A stretch of DNA of 42,777 nt, from positions 1-42,777 of the forward strand of contig JAIOJA010000030.1 of assembly GCA_019912315.1 (NCBI GenBank), read 5' to 3'. Shown here one piece after another: positions 32,763-40,656 of this stretch. The DNA comes from Planctomycetota bacterium. GTDB lineage: Bacteria > Planctomycetota > UBA8742 > UBA2392. Below the pieces are notes generated by a model. The model was not told where the DNA came from, did not search any database, and saw nothing but the letters and a program-made list of their open reading frames with translations. Position 1 is the stretch's first letter, and the number at the start of each line of letters is the position of its first letter. A program made the position numbers and the translations under genes.

Positions 32763-33452
32763 ACCGAGTGGTGGAACAACCAAGAGGATCACTCCTGCCG
32801 CCAATGCCATCCCGGGAAGGAACAGCAGCACGCCAGTTGTGATCGGTGCCTGGTGTTTTCGTTCGATTCCCGCGTTTTCTTCCACGTGCTTTAGGACCTG
32901 CAGGCGCAGCGCCCAAGTTCCGACCATGCGGTCGTGCCATGTGCGTTTCTGCGGATGCCAGAACATGGCCAGCAGTCCGAGTCCAAACGGAATCACAGAA
33001 AGCACGGTGCAAAAGTACCGCCGCCGTGCCGTGGACTTGGAGGGACGGTGTCCCTGCCCATCCACCACCGCCACGTCAAGGATGTGCATCCCAAGCGTAT
33101 AGCCGGACGCCCGCAAGGTGCCGGTGAAATAGATGTCGTAGAGCATGATCACGCAGCCGTTGGTGATGAACTTCGCGACCGTCGGCGACAGTCCAAACAA
33201 GCCCACCGATTCAGCAGCCCGATCGAACAGAAACGGCAAGGTGCCCAAAGGCCACGCGATCAGAAGCGCGGTAGGAACAACTATCAAGCAGTCGAGAACA
33301 AACGCAATCAGACGGCGGAATGGGCCTGCAAACGCCTGTTTCGGCAGCGACTTAATGTCGTGCGCGGGTTCATCAATCTCGCCTTCGTTTTCTGCCTGCA
33401 TCGCAGGATTTTGCAAACAAGGGTCAATGTTCGCCACTTCGACGGACGCCAT
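32727..33452 (-). CDS. RDD-family membrane protein
   Basis: A 242-residue protein with an acidic soluble start of about 50 residues and the RDD domain behind it. The family pattern shows as FRRLIAFVLDCLIVVPTAL (Arg and Asp in the first helix), then YFTGTLRASGYTLGMHILDV and a later KRTWHDRMVGTW. RDD proteins are small transport-related membrane proteins of mostly unknown role. ATG 33452 is set by the AAGGAC ribosome site in the shared 42-nt leader; longer frames upstream do not keep the pattern. It has one extra helix at the C-terminus. Confidence 0.8.
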   Translation of the reverse strand: MASVEVANIDPCLQNPAMQAENEGEIDEPAHDIKSLPKQAFAGPFRRLIAFVLDCLIVVPTALLIAWPLGTLPFLFDRAAESVGLFGLSPTVAKFITNGCVIMLYDIYFTGTLRASGYTLGMHILDVAVVDGQGHRPSKSTARRRYFCTVLSVIPFGLGLLAMFWHPQKRTWHDRMVGTWALRLQVLKHVEENAGIERKHQAPITTGVLLFLPGMALAAGVILLVVPPLGLLLRFARRRAR

Positions 33453-33487
33453 TTGGTTTTGTCCTTGTGGCGTACTTTGCGAACTTG
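33446..33487 (-). repeat. Leader repeat copy 2, upstream of the RDD gene
   Basis: On the minus strand this reads CAAGTTCGCAAAGTACGCCA, then AAGGACAAAACCAA and the ATG of the RDD gene. It matches 32038-32079 at 40 of 42 bases. The hairpin arm beyond the ATG is not repeated here because the gene diverges at once. Confidence 0.65.
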
Positions 33488-33685
33488 GCGATAGGCTCGC
33501 AGTTCGTCGATTCACGCGTTCCGCGTGCCCCCGCCCTCCCGGACGGGGCTCTGAATGCGCGTTTGTGGCGAGCGAACCTGTGCATCTGCCAACCTTGCAT
33601 GGGCCCGGCCCGGGGATGTCGCGTACCCGAGTAGACTTTTCTGTGTCGGGCGTGATTGGGCGCTCGCTTGGAAAAGGACTACACG

Positions 33686-34255
33686 ATGGGAAGGCGTTCA
33701 CGACGTAAGGCGCTGCGGCGCAAGGTGGAGCCAAAGGCGCAGCCTGCGTCGCCGGCTGTTGTCGAAACTCCGGACGATCTTGAAGAGCGGCGGGGGCTTG
33801 AGCTGCGCCTGATTGAGCTGCTGGCCGAGCGCGAACGGCAGATTCGGGAGGCGGGCTATCGCCTGTTTCTGGCCGAGGGGGGCGACGTGATTGAGCAGAT
33901 GCTCGAAAACGGGCAGCTCACCATGGCCGCCTACCACAGCCAGATCCGCGCCGAGAAAGAGGGCGGCTCAGGCTGGGGACCGACGGTGACCCCCTACGAG
34001 GACCGCATGACGCGCAGCCTGCAAATGCGCCTGATGCGCCAGAAACAGGAGTGGATCGAAGACTGCCGCCGCAGAATCCAGGAGGATTGGGACGCACTCG
34101 GGTTCACCGACGACGAAGAACCGGCGGAAGAAGCTGGTGATGACGAAAACACGCCCCAGCCCAAAGACACCGAATTCGGCAATCCGGGCAGCGAGCCGGC
34201 ACCGGAAACCGAAGCGAGCAAGGAGCCCGTACTAAGCAGCACGGCCGGACCGTAG
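33686..34255 (+). CDS. Charged coiled-coil-like protein, unknown function
   Basis: A 189-residue soluble protein with a very basic start (MGRRSRRKALRRKVEPK), a helical middle that may form a coiled coil (LELRLIELLAERERQIREAG), the phrase GWGPTVTPYEDRMTRSLQ, and an acidic, Pro-rich tail. No family was recognised. ATG 33686 is favoured by AAAAGGACTACACG directly upstream; a TTG at 33656 is unlikely. The 200 bp before it contain no other gene or clear signal. Confidence 0.65.
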   Translation: MGRRSRRKALRRKVEPKAQPASPAVVETPDDLEERRGLELRLIELLAERERQIREAGYRLFLAEGGDVIEQMLENGQLTMAAYHSQIRAEKEGGSGWGPTVTPYEDRMTRSLQMRLMRQKQEWIEDCRRRIQEDWDALGFTDDEEPAEEAGDDENTPQPKDTEFGNPGSEPAPETEASKEPVLSSTAGP

Positions 34256-34349
34256 CTGCAATATGGTCGATGATCGAGGCATGAGAGTTCCTGGCGTATT
34301 GGTGCTTCTGTTCGCGCCTGTGTTCGTGCCGTCTACTCTGTCGGACCGC

Positions 34350-35279
34350 TTAGCGTCCGCCGGCGGGCCTGGCGGGCACTGTGCGCAGGTACTTCCACAG
34401 GGCCGTGATGTCGTCCGGGTCCATCTTCACGTAAAGCTCGTAGGGCATAGCCTCGTGCAGTTTCGTGCCGTCCGGTCGCGCGCCCGTCCTGATCGCCTTC
34501 TCGAAATCGGCGAACTCCCAGGCGCCGATACCCGTTGCCTCGTCCGGCGTAATGTTGCGCGAGGGCGGCCACGAGGGGTCACCTCCGGGAATCTCACCGC
34601 CACTGAGTCCACTGCCATGACAGCCGGTGCAGGCCCCGATCATCACCTTGCCCCACTCTTCTGTCGGGCCGCGCTCGGCCTTGGGCCTTTCGGCGCTGTG
34701 GTCAATCTTGTCCCAGGCGTAGACGGGCTCTGTGGCGGCAATCAGCATTCCGATCGGCCCAAGCGAGTGCTTTTTGGTTTCGCGATCGACAGGCGGCAGC
34801 GACTTAATGTACGCAACCACGGCGCCGATGTCGGAATCCGGGAACGACCAGTAATCTTCACTGGGCATGATGAACGTGCGTGTGCCGTCCGGCTTCAGCC
34901 CGTGGCGCACGGTCCGCACCCAGTCCTGGGCCTCGTAGGCACCCACGACACCGCCCGTGCCGCTTGTCAGGTTGGGCGCGTAGACCAGCCCCAGCGGAAA
35001 CTGGTTCATCGTTTCGCCGCCGCCCATGTCAGCCTGGTGGCAATCGCTGTGGCTGCACCCCATTACGTGATCCACCAGGTACTTGCCGCGCGCGACCGCG
35101 TCTTCATCGTCTTCCGGAATGTCAACGCCCGCGACGTCCAGCGTGTGTGTCCGGGCGAGCGCGCTTGCAGACGCGAAGTACAGCCCCCCGTAGCCAAGCA
35201 CAGCCAGCCCGCCAACGCCCACAAAGCCAAGCAGGGCCAGTCGCTTGACCAGCCCCATCTTCTTCTTTTTGTCCGTCAT
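34350..35279 (-). CDS. Membrane-anchored di-haem cytochrome c with a CX4CH site
   Basis: A 309-residue protein with an N-terminal anchor at about 12-36 and two cytochrome-c-like domains facing outward. The first haem motif is MGC-SHSD-CH, four residues between the cysteines instead of two; the DNA reads TGC AGC CAC AGC GAT TGC CAC, so this is not a misread frame. Distal methionines follow (FIMPSEDYW). The second site is a normal CTGCHGSGLSGG with a later AMPYELY. Layout resembles cytochromes of alcohol/aldose dehydrogenases. The gene stands alone; its partner is unknown. Confidence 0.85.
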   Translation of the reverse strand: MTDKKKKMGLVKRLALLGFVGVGGLAVLGYGGLYFASASALARTHTLDVAGVDIPEDDEDAVARGKYLVDHVMGCSHSDCHQADMGGGETMNQFPLGLVYAPNLTSGTGGVVGAYEAQDWVRTVRHGLKPDGTRTFIMPSEDYWSFPDSDIGAVVAYIKSLPPVDRETKKHSLGPIGMLIAATEPVYAWDKIDHSAERPKAERGPTEEWGKVMIGACTGCHGSGLSGGEIPGGDPSWPPSRNITPDEATGIGAWEFADFEKAIRTGARPDGTKLHEAMPYELYVKMDPDDITALWKYLRTVPARPAGGR

Positions 35280-35341
35280 GAATTGCGCCCCCGCGTTGAA
35301 TAACGGCGAAATATGTACTTATGATGACGCCCCCTGCAAGC

Positions 35342-36097
35342 TCAATTTGCCCTGACGCCGACGTGGATCGCCATGGTGCCGAGGTTCAGCTTGCGGAAAC
35401 GCACGTTGTCGAATCCGGCCGCCTCCATGCGCGCCTTCAGGGCGTTCGCGTCAGGAAACAACTGGATGCTGTCGGCCAGATAGCTGTAGGCCCGGTCCCG
35501 CGAGCCCGTCAGCAGGTTGCCCAGCCACGGCACAACGCGGTTGATGTACCAGTTGGCAAAACGCCCGATCAGCCCGCGCGCCGGTGTAGCCTCAAGGATG
35601 GCCAGCCGGCCGCCCGGTTTCAGCACACGGGCGAGTTCATGCAGCCCGGCGTCGATGTCCTGAAAATTGCGCACGCCGTAGCCGACGGAAACCACGTCAA
35701 AGGACGCGTCGGCAAAGGGCAGGTTCAGCGCGTCGCCCGCGCACAGGGGCAGGCGCACGCCCGCCTTGCCGGCCTTGTCCGCGGCGATGGTCAGCATCTC
35801 CGGCGTGAAGTCGCTGGCAACAACGCGCGCGGGCTTGCGTCTGGACTTCCAGAACATCAGGGCGAGGTCCCCGGTACCGCAGCAGACATCAAGCACGTGC
35901 TCTCCGCCGGTAAGCGCCGCCATGCGTACGGTTCTGCGGCGCCAGGCCTGGTCGCGCCCGCCGCTGATGATGCGGTTCAGCAGATCGTAGCGCCCGGCGA
36001 TGCCCGCGAACATGGCGCGGACCTTCGGCCCGCGACGGTCGTCTTTCGGGTCAACGGCGGAGTCGCCACGCAGCTTCGGTTCTTCGGTCGCAGGCAT
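35342..36097 (-). CDS. ubiE: Demethylmenaquinone/ubiquinone C-methyltransferase
   Basis: A 251-residue SAM-dependent methyltransferase that makes the last C-methylation of menaquinone (and of ubiquinone where present). Motifs: FAGIAGRYDLLN near residue 30, the SAM loop LDVCCGTGDLAL, and the family signatures VGYGVRNFQD and ELARVLKPGGRLAILE. It could also be called menG. A terminator separates it from rpsI upstream, so it probably has its own promoter in the short space at 36098-36155 or depends on read-through. It fits the low-potential Rieske protein of the window, which suggests menaquinone. Confidence 0.93.
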   Translation of the reverse strand: MPATEEPKLRGDSAVDPKDDRRGPKVRAMFAGIAGRYDLLNRIISGGRDQAWRRRTVRMAALTGGEHVLDVCCGTGDLALMFWKSRRKPARVVASDFTPEMLTIAADKAGKAGVRLPLCAGDALNLPFADASFDVVSVGYGVRNFQDIDAGLHELARVLKPGGRLAILEATPARGLIGRFANWYINRVVPWLGNLLTGSRDRAYSYLADSIQLFPDANALKARMEAAGFDNVRFRKLNLGTMAIHVGVRAN

Positions 36098-36108
36098 CTC
36101 AAATCCAA

Positions 36109-36135
36109 ACGGCGGCCGGGAGTCCCGACCGCCGT
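36109..36135 (-). terminator. Terminator of the rplM-rpsI operon
   Basis: ACGGCGGCCGGGA (36109-36121) and TCCCGACCGCCGT (36123-36135) form a 13-bp stem with one mismatch around a minimal loop. On the minus strand it is followed by TTTGG. It lies 20 bp after the rpsI stop. Confidence 0.75.
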
Positions 36136-36155
36136 GAGTGTACCAACAGATTCCG

Positions 36156-36551
36156 TTAGCGCTTGCTGAACTGGAAGCCCCGGCGCGCGCCGCGGCGGCC
36201 GTACTTCTTGCGCTCTTTCATACGGGAGTCGCGTGTCAGCAGGTCGTGTTCCTTGAGCTTGGGCTCAAGTTCCTTGTTGATCTTTACCAGCGCGCGCGAG
36301 ATGCCAAGGCGCACGGCCTGGGCCTGGGCGTTGGTGCCGCCGCCCTTGACGTTGACGTGCACGTCGAACTTGCCCTTGAGGTCGGTGACGTCGAAGGGCT
36401 TGCCCACGGCGATCTGCTCAATGCGGTTCGGGAAGTACTCGGCCATGGGGCGCTTGTTGATGGTCATGTTGCCGGTGCCGCCCTTGACGCGCACGCGGGC
36501 AACCGCGGATTTGCGGCGGCCAAGACCCCATATCAGTTCGTTTTCAGCCAT
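36156..36551 (-). CDS. rpsI: 30S ribosomal protein S9
   Basis: A 131-residue protein that places its C-terminal tail near the P-site tRNA. GLGRRKSAVARVRVKGG opens the domain, with GGGTNAQAQAVRLGISRAL in the middle and the typical end RRGARRGFQFSKR. Three bases separate it from rplM upstream, the usual operon order. Confidence 0.97.
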   Translation of the reverse strand: MAENELIWGLGRRKSAVARVRVKGGTGNMTINKRPMAEYFPNRIEQIAVGKPFDVTDLKGKFDVHVNVKGGGTNAQAQAVRLGISRALVKINKELEPKLKEHDLLTRDSRMKERKKYGRRGARRGFQFSKR

Positions 36552-36554
36552 GAA

Positions 36555-37034
36555 TTACTTGCCTTCCATTTCAGCGCGGCGCCCGTAGGTGACGGTATAG
36601 GCCTGGGGCTGTTGCGCCGTGTGCGGGTGCTCACTGCCCTTGTACAGCTTGAGCTTCTTGATCATTTTGCGACCAAGCTTGGTTTTGGGAAGCATGCGGC
36701 GCACGGCCAGCATGACGACCTTTTCCGGGTGGCGGTCGATCAACTGCTCGAAGGTCGAGAGTTTGCGACCGCTCGGCCAGCCGGTGTATTCTTCGTAGAT
36801 TTTCTGCTTGGCCTTGCGTCCGGTTACCACGACCTTGCCCGCGTTGGTGACGACGACGTAGTCGCCCGTGTCCACGTGGGCGGTGTAGCCCGGCTTGTGC
36901 TTGCCCATAAGCAGCGTTGCGATCTTGTTGGCCATGCGACCGAGGTTCTGGCCGGTGGCGTCAATTTCGTGCCATTCCGGCTTGATGTCGGTCTGCTTGG
37001 CCTGGTACGTACGCTGCGAGTACGCTACGGTCAT
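36555..37034 (-). CDS. rplM: 50S ribosomal protein L13
   Basis: A 159-residue early-assembly protein of the large subunit. Signatures: WHEIDATGQNLGRMANKIA, GDYVVVTNAGKVVVTGRK, and MLPKTKLGRKMIKKLKLYKG. GAGGAAGAG before ATG is a strong ribosome site, and a good promoter lies at 37083-37110. First gene of the rplM-rpsI operon. Confidence 0.97.
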   Translation of the reverse strand: MTVAYSQRTYQAKQTDIKPEWHEIDATGQNLGRMANKIATLLMGKHKPGYTAHVDTGDYVVVTNAGKVVVTGRKAKQKIYEEYTGWPSGRKLSTFEQLIDRHPEKVVMLAVRRMLPKTKLGRKMIKKLKLYKGSEHPHTAQQPQAYTVTYGRRAEMEGK

Positions 37035-37082
37035 TGCTCTTCCTCAAATACAGTTCCACCGCCCTTTGGCGGAGGGGCGCGG

Positions 37083-37110
37083 AAGATAACAGGGGGCCAT
37101 ACCCTGTCAA
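37083..37110 (-). promoter_or_regulatory. Sigma70-like promoter of rplM-rpsI
   Basis: On the minus strand TTGACA (37110-37105), a 16-bp spacer and TATCTT (37088-37083), about 45 bp before the rplM start. The -35 is a perfect consensus. A short CCGCC/GGCGG hairpin lies between promoter and gene. Confidence 0.65.
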
Positions 37111-37189
37111 TAGAGGGTGACGCTATTGTGGGCACGCCCGCAGGATGTTTAGCTAAGCGCTACACCCTCTGCTGGACTACGAGATTGCC

Positions 37190-37861
37190 ATGCAGTTTGA
37201 CGCCCGCGTCCTGGGAGTCCCGAACCACCTCGCGATGGCGAAACAGTACCTGCCCAAGCAGGACTACACGCTGGAAATCGCGAAAATGAAGGCGGCTGAA
37301 GCGCGCCTCATTGAGAAGCTCCCAGGCGACAAGAAGGCCATTTCCGACATGTTCAAGCGCAAGCTTGACGCCGTGGCCCATTTCTCGTGCGAGCGTTTCA
37401 ACTTTCTACAGCCGTTGCAGGAGTTCGCCTGCTTCGTGGACGGCACAACGCCCGAAGAAGTGATCGAAGAAAACGCCTGGACCGCCGGCCTGCACATCGT
37501 GCTGATGGGCCAGAACGACGCGCTTGTCGTCCCGTTCGATTTTCCGGTGCCCCTCGAAGCTACTGTTGAAGGACGCGCGCACCCGTACGTCATTTGCAGC
37601 GGCACACACATCAAGAAGGAACTCGAAGGGCTTGACGAATACGTGGCCGTGGAACACACCATCGGCGTCAAGCAGTTCGGCTCGTTCGTGAAGCTGTCGC
37701 GCGGCGACATGTCGCGGTTCGAAAAAGAAGAGGGCGTGGGACGGCGCTTCTGGGCCAAGTGGGGCGTGGCAGCCCTGCGCACCGTGGTCGAAAACTCCAA
37801 CCGTGCCGGGGTACCACTGTTTGTGGACCCGCAGTTCGGCCAGGTGCCCGTCGGCGCATAG
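37190..37861 (+). CDS. Conserved-looking cytoplasmic protein, unknown function
   Basis: A 223-residue soluble protein with no signal or membrane helix. Clear blocks are FSCERFNFLQPLQEFACFVD, LVVPFDFPVPLEATVEGRA and YVICSGTHIKKELEGL. The balanced composition and codon use support a real gene, but I do not recognise the family. It is divergent from rplM with 155 bp between them. Its last six codons and stop (QVPVGA) are repeated at 40657-40681 with one synonymous change, which marks the gene end as the left boundary of a likely insertion. Confidence 0.75.
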   Translation: MQFDARVLGVPNHLAMAKQYLPKQDYTLEIAKMKAAEARLIEKLPGDKKAISDMFKRKLDAVAHFSCERFNFLQPLQEFACFVDGTTPEEVIEENAWTAGLHIVLMGQNDALVVPFDFPVPLEATVEGRAHPYVICSGTHIKKELEGLDEYVAVEHTIGVKQFGSFVKLSRGDMSRFEKEEGVGRRFWAKWGVAALRTVVENSNRAGVPLFVDPQFGQVPVGA

Positions 37862-37862
37862 C
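37838..37862 (+). repeat. Direct repeat, left copy (end of the 37190 gene)
   Basis: GGCCAGGTGCCCGTCGGCGC followed by ATAGC. Matches 40657-40681 at 24 of 25 bases. It covers the last codons and stop of the 37190 gene. Confidence 0.8.
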
Positions 37863-37871
37863 GCGAGCCCC

Positions 37872-39029
37872 TCAATCACCGCGCTCTTGGCTGCCAAACA
37901 AGTCCGGATAAAGCGTGGTAAATCGTACCGTCGCTTCGGCATCGTTGTTCGCCAGCACGCATTGGCCGGATTCAGGATGCTCGATCTTGACAAGTAACGC
38001 GGATTCACCCGGACCAACCGCTGCAACGTCCCGGACATAGAGAACCAGAAACTGTCCAACCGCAGCCATGACCCGCACTTTTGCCAACGACACGCTTTCC
38101 GTTGTTCCGCCCTGCTTGAAACCAATGAAACGGGGGGACCGCCAGTGCTTGGGAAGGAAACTTGTCGAGTCCTCGCGCCAAGAGAGAGGCGAGGTAAGCC
38201 ACCCAACCGGCGCGGGGCACAACCAGTAGCTACCTATCGAATCGGCCGCGACAAGCACAGCGCCATAGTCCACCGGGTCCTCACTGAAGCGAACTGTCGC
38301 GATTCGTGAAAGCGCAATCGTATCCGTAGGCGGCGGCGCTGTCATTTCCACGACTTCAGGCACGATACGAATACGTTCTACCTCTTCCGGCTGAGCCTCA
38401 GTCTTACTCCTTCCAATCGCATTTCCCAAAATGAAAAACAACACAGCCATGGCAATCAGACTGCGCGACCGATAGCGGCGTCCAGACTCCCGGTGCCGTT
38501 TCGCAATCAGCCATTCGTCCAGATGGCGGGGAAGCGCGTCCAAATGTGAAAGGAGCTTCAGGTCCTTTAACCACTCGTGATGCGGAGTAACGTCGGCAAC
38601 CTCGTACACCGCGGTCTCGAATTCGTCGCGGTGAGCTTGATTGAGGTGGATGTCAACGGGAACGAGGACGATCTCGTCAAGACGGGGCGCGAGATCACAG
38701 ATCGACTCGAGTGCGATAAGGAGCGGCGCCTCGTCCTTCCTCATCCCGGCAGGCGCTACGTCCAGATGGCGCCGAACCGCAACCTCGTCACCATACAGAA
38801 GAACCACGCAGGTTCGCGCCTTAACAATAGGTGCCTTAGCCGAGGATGATTCCATCTCGACAGATTTTGATGCCCCCGCGAAAGTTGATCCCAGCGCGAG
38901 CGGTTCGATCGGCAAATCAAGGCCCTCGATTCGCCCGCCAACGCTCGCGGTCACTTCCGCGACCCGCTCCTCCGAGAGAGCGTCGCTGGCAACGTGCCAG
39001 ACGAGAAACTGATCTTTGGGTTCAGACAC
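37872..39029 (-). CDS. Single-pass membrane protein of the ExbB/ExbD islet
   Basis: The fourth and last gene of the islet operon, 385 residues. About 185 residues of soluble, probably cytoplasmic domain (VVLLYGDEVAVRRHL, then LLIALESICDLAPRLDEIVL) lead to one membrane helix at 190-206, flanked by RRYRSRS on the inside. About 175 residues of beta-rich outer domain follow. No family was recognised. The two-sided layout could link a cytoplasmic signal or cargo to the outside, powered by the neighbouring proton-channel pair; that is inference. It starts four bases after the stop of the previous gene. Confidence 0.7.
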   Translation of the reverse strand: MSEPKDQFLVWHVASDALSEERVAEVTASVGGRIEGLDLPIEPLALGSTFAGASKSVEMESSSAKAPIVKARTCVVLLYGDEVAVRRHLDVAPAGMRKDEAPLLIALESICDLAPRLDEIVLVPVDIHLNQAHRDEFETAVYEVADVTPHHEWLKDLKLLSHLDALPRHLDEWLIAKRHRESGRRYRSRSLIAMAVLFFILGNAIGRSKTEAQPEEVERIRIVPEVVEMTAPPPTDTIALSRIATVRFSEDPVDYGAVLVAADSIGSYWLCPAPVGWLTSPLSWREDSTSFLPKHWRSPRFIGFKQGGTTESVSLAKVRVMAAVGQFLVLYVRDVAAVGPGESALLVKIEHPESGQCVLANNDAEATVRFTTLYPDLFGSQERGD

Positions 39030-39033
39030 TCGC

Positions 39034-39723
39034 CTACTCCTCGTGATACACGATTACGGCCCTGTCAGTTTCCGTCCTGAGCGCGTTGACGCGCATTAAC
39101 GTGGATCGAGCGTGCGCCACGAGATACTCCGGAGCATCAGCGCCAAGGAACAGGTCAACGCGCAATTCTCCGGGCTTGCCGAACTCGATCTCCGCCCACT
39201 GCGAGAACAACTCTTCACCGCCGATCAACTCGCCAGTGGAAAGCGCATAGCCATCGCCTTGCACAACAATGTCAACTGTCCTCGGGATGGGCTCGCTCAC
39301 CTGTTCAACGGGACTTCCAGGGGAAGCGGTCCCACCCGATTCGGGGCCACTCCCTTCCCCGCCGCCCCCCACACCTGCGAAGGCCAGCCAACCGACGGCT
39401 GCGGTTATCAATGCAGCTCCGCCGCCACTCAGCACAGCCTTTCTCAGCGCAACCCTTGCGGCTTGTCGCACAATCATTCCCGCCGCGAAGCTTGTCCCTC
39501 CGGTGCCAACCCCTACAAGAGCGGTCCCTACGAAAACAAGCCACGCTTGCTCCGGCGTGAGCCCCGGAATCTCGACAAACTCCTCGAAGAACATTCGTCC
39601 GGCATCCGTGACGACGGGCGCTACCGCTGCTATGCCCGACTCTACAGTCTCGAAGGCATCGCGCACCGCCTGCCGGGCAGGACCGACTATGGGCCAGTCA
39701 TCAACGTTCCATCCAAACGGCAT
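39034..39723 (-). CDS. Two-helix membrane protein with ExbD-like outer domain
   Basis: The third gene of the islet operon, 229 residues. A start region with MPFGWNVDDWPIVGPARQA leads to two Gly/Ala-rich membrane segments at about 60-85 and 97-117, a Gly/Ser/Pro linker, and a domain of about 80 residues (RTVDIVVQGDGYALSTGELI, then VAHARSTLMRVNALRTETD). Strand order and length of that domain resemble the outer domain of ExbD/TolR, as in the gene before it, but the usual ExbD membrane Asp is not in the same setting. It may be a diverged second ExbD-type subunit. Not recognised beyond this. Confidence 0.65.
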   Translation of the reverse strand: MPFGWNVDDWPIVGPARQAVRDAFETVESGIAAVAPVVTDAGRMFFEEFVEIPGLTPEQAWLVFVGTALVGVGTGGTSFAAGMIVRQAARVALRKAVLSGGGAALITAAVGWLAFAGVGGGGEGSGPESGGTASPGSPVEQVSEPIPRTVDIVVQGDGYALSTGELIGGEELFSQWAEIEFGKPGELRVDLFLGADAPEYLVAHARSTLMRVNALRTETDRAVIVYHEE

Positions 39724-39725
39724 GC

Positions 39726-40148
39726 CTACTCCGCCAGTACCGTGTACACCGATTTGATGCCTGCCGACTCTGCAGATGCCTCGATTGTCCGCATCATTCT
39801 GTGGGTCAGCTTTTTGTGGGGGTCTCTGACGACGACGATGCGACAGCCGGTTTGCGCCGCCTCGGCAAACAGGGCCGGCAACTGCGCTGCTTCGAGTGGC
39901 CCACCATCGGAAGTGGGCACACCCCGCTCGTCAACCAATATTGAAACGAGCAGTGTATCCTGGACCATGGCAGAGAGGTCCTGCTGGTGTTCCGACGCCT
40001 GCTCTTGCGCTTCGCGTTCGTGTTGATCGGTGATCAACACAAGCATCGCCGCAAACAGTAGAATGAACAGATCCATCAGCGGCACAACACCGCGCAGCCA
40101 TCTGTCATTCGCACGGGTGCCGCTGCGAGCCAGGCGGAACTTCCTCAC
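39726..40148 (-). CDS. ExbD/TolR-like proton-channel subunit
   Basis: A 140-residue protein with one membrane helix at about 20-42 (VVPLMDLFILLFAAMLVLI), carrying Asp26 where ExbD and TolR have their essential proton-path aspartate. A short coiled linker and an outer domain of about 75 residues follow (LLVSILVDERGVPTSDGGPL, IVVVRDPHKKLTHR). It has no OmpA-type peptidoglycan-binding domain, unlike MotB or ZorB. Three bases separate it from the ExbB-like gene. Together they should form a proton-driven motor or energiser for the two other islet proteins. Confidence 0.8.
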   Translation of the reverse strand: MRKFRLARSGTRANDRWLRGVVPLMDLFILLFAAMLVLITDQHEREAQEQASEHQQDLSAMVQDTLLVSILVDERGVPTSDGGPLEAAQLPALFAEAAQTGCRIVVVRDPHKKLTHRMMRTIEASAESAGIKSVYTVLAE

Positions 40149-40151
40149 AGC

Positions 40152-40565
40152 CTACTCCTCCGCAATGTCTGCGATTGCCCGTCCGAGACCCGCGCCAAGC
40201 AGCCAAACCAGCCCAAACACGGTGGTGAGCAAGGCGGGCGCCAAGCGACCTACTGTAGACGTAGCCGTCGCGCTCGCGTCAGCAAACCCGCTGAGGGCGT
40301 GCATCATCCCCAACACCGTTCCGAAAAGTCCAAGTGGCGGACCGAAGTCCCGAAACAGCGCCAGCCAGCGTTTGACGTTCTCCCGGCGAAACGCGCTGAG
40401 TTGCTTCGAAAGCCCAGACTTGCCAGGTCGGGTTTTTCGGTGAGCTATGCGACAGAGCAGACCGAGTATTGGCGGTACAAACGCCAAAAAGAACATCGAA
40501 ACCGTGAGGGTCTGATTCACGCCCTCAGCGAATCGAAGTACCAACTCCCAAAGCCAGTCGGTCAT
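40152..40565 (-). CDS. ExbB/TolQ/MotA-like proton-channel subunit
   Basis: A 137-residue membrane protein, short for the family (about 220-240 in ExbB/TolQ). One helix lies at about 20-38 and two more at about 76-95 and 110-128. The core signature is GPPLGLFGTVLGMMHALSGF followed by LAPALLTTVFGLVWLL, which matches the ExbB pair of helices with Thr and Pro in the proton path. ATG 40565 is preferred; a GTG at 40625 would add 20 residues. First gene of the islet operon, starting 91 bp inside the right direct repeat. Confidence 0.8.
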   Translation of the reverse strand: MTDWLWELVLRFAEGVNQTLTVSMFFLAFVPPILGLLCRIAHRKTRPGKSGLSKQLSAFRRENVKRWLALFRDFGPPLGLFGTVLGMMHALSGFADASATATSTVGRLAPALLTTVFGLVWLLGAGLGRAIADIAEE

Positions 40566-40656
40566 GCTCGGGCCTGCAGTTAACGGAAGAGTACGTAGTT
40601 TACGAACACCCACCCGTAGTGCCACATGAGATTGCCAACGAGCAAGGCCATACGCG

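Larger units (their letters stand above)
37863..40656. other. Repeat-bounded four-gene islet
   Basis: A 2.8-kb block between two 25-bp direct repeats. It holds a single minus-strand operon of four genes spaced 2-4 bp apart, with an ExbB-like and an ExbD-like subunit. Codon use looks less GC-biased than in the flanking genes. No integrase or transposase is inside, so the mode of arrival is unclear. Confidence 0.6.

Noticed and set aside
34263..35303. Plus-strand frame whose start (MRVPGVLVLLFAPVFVPS) looks like a signal peptide
   Set aside because: After about 30 codons it runs antisense to the di-haem cytochrome gene with shadow composition; at most a remnant of a truncated gene start.
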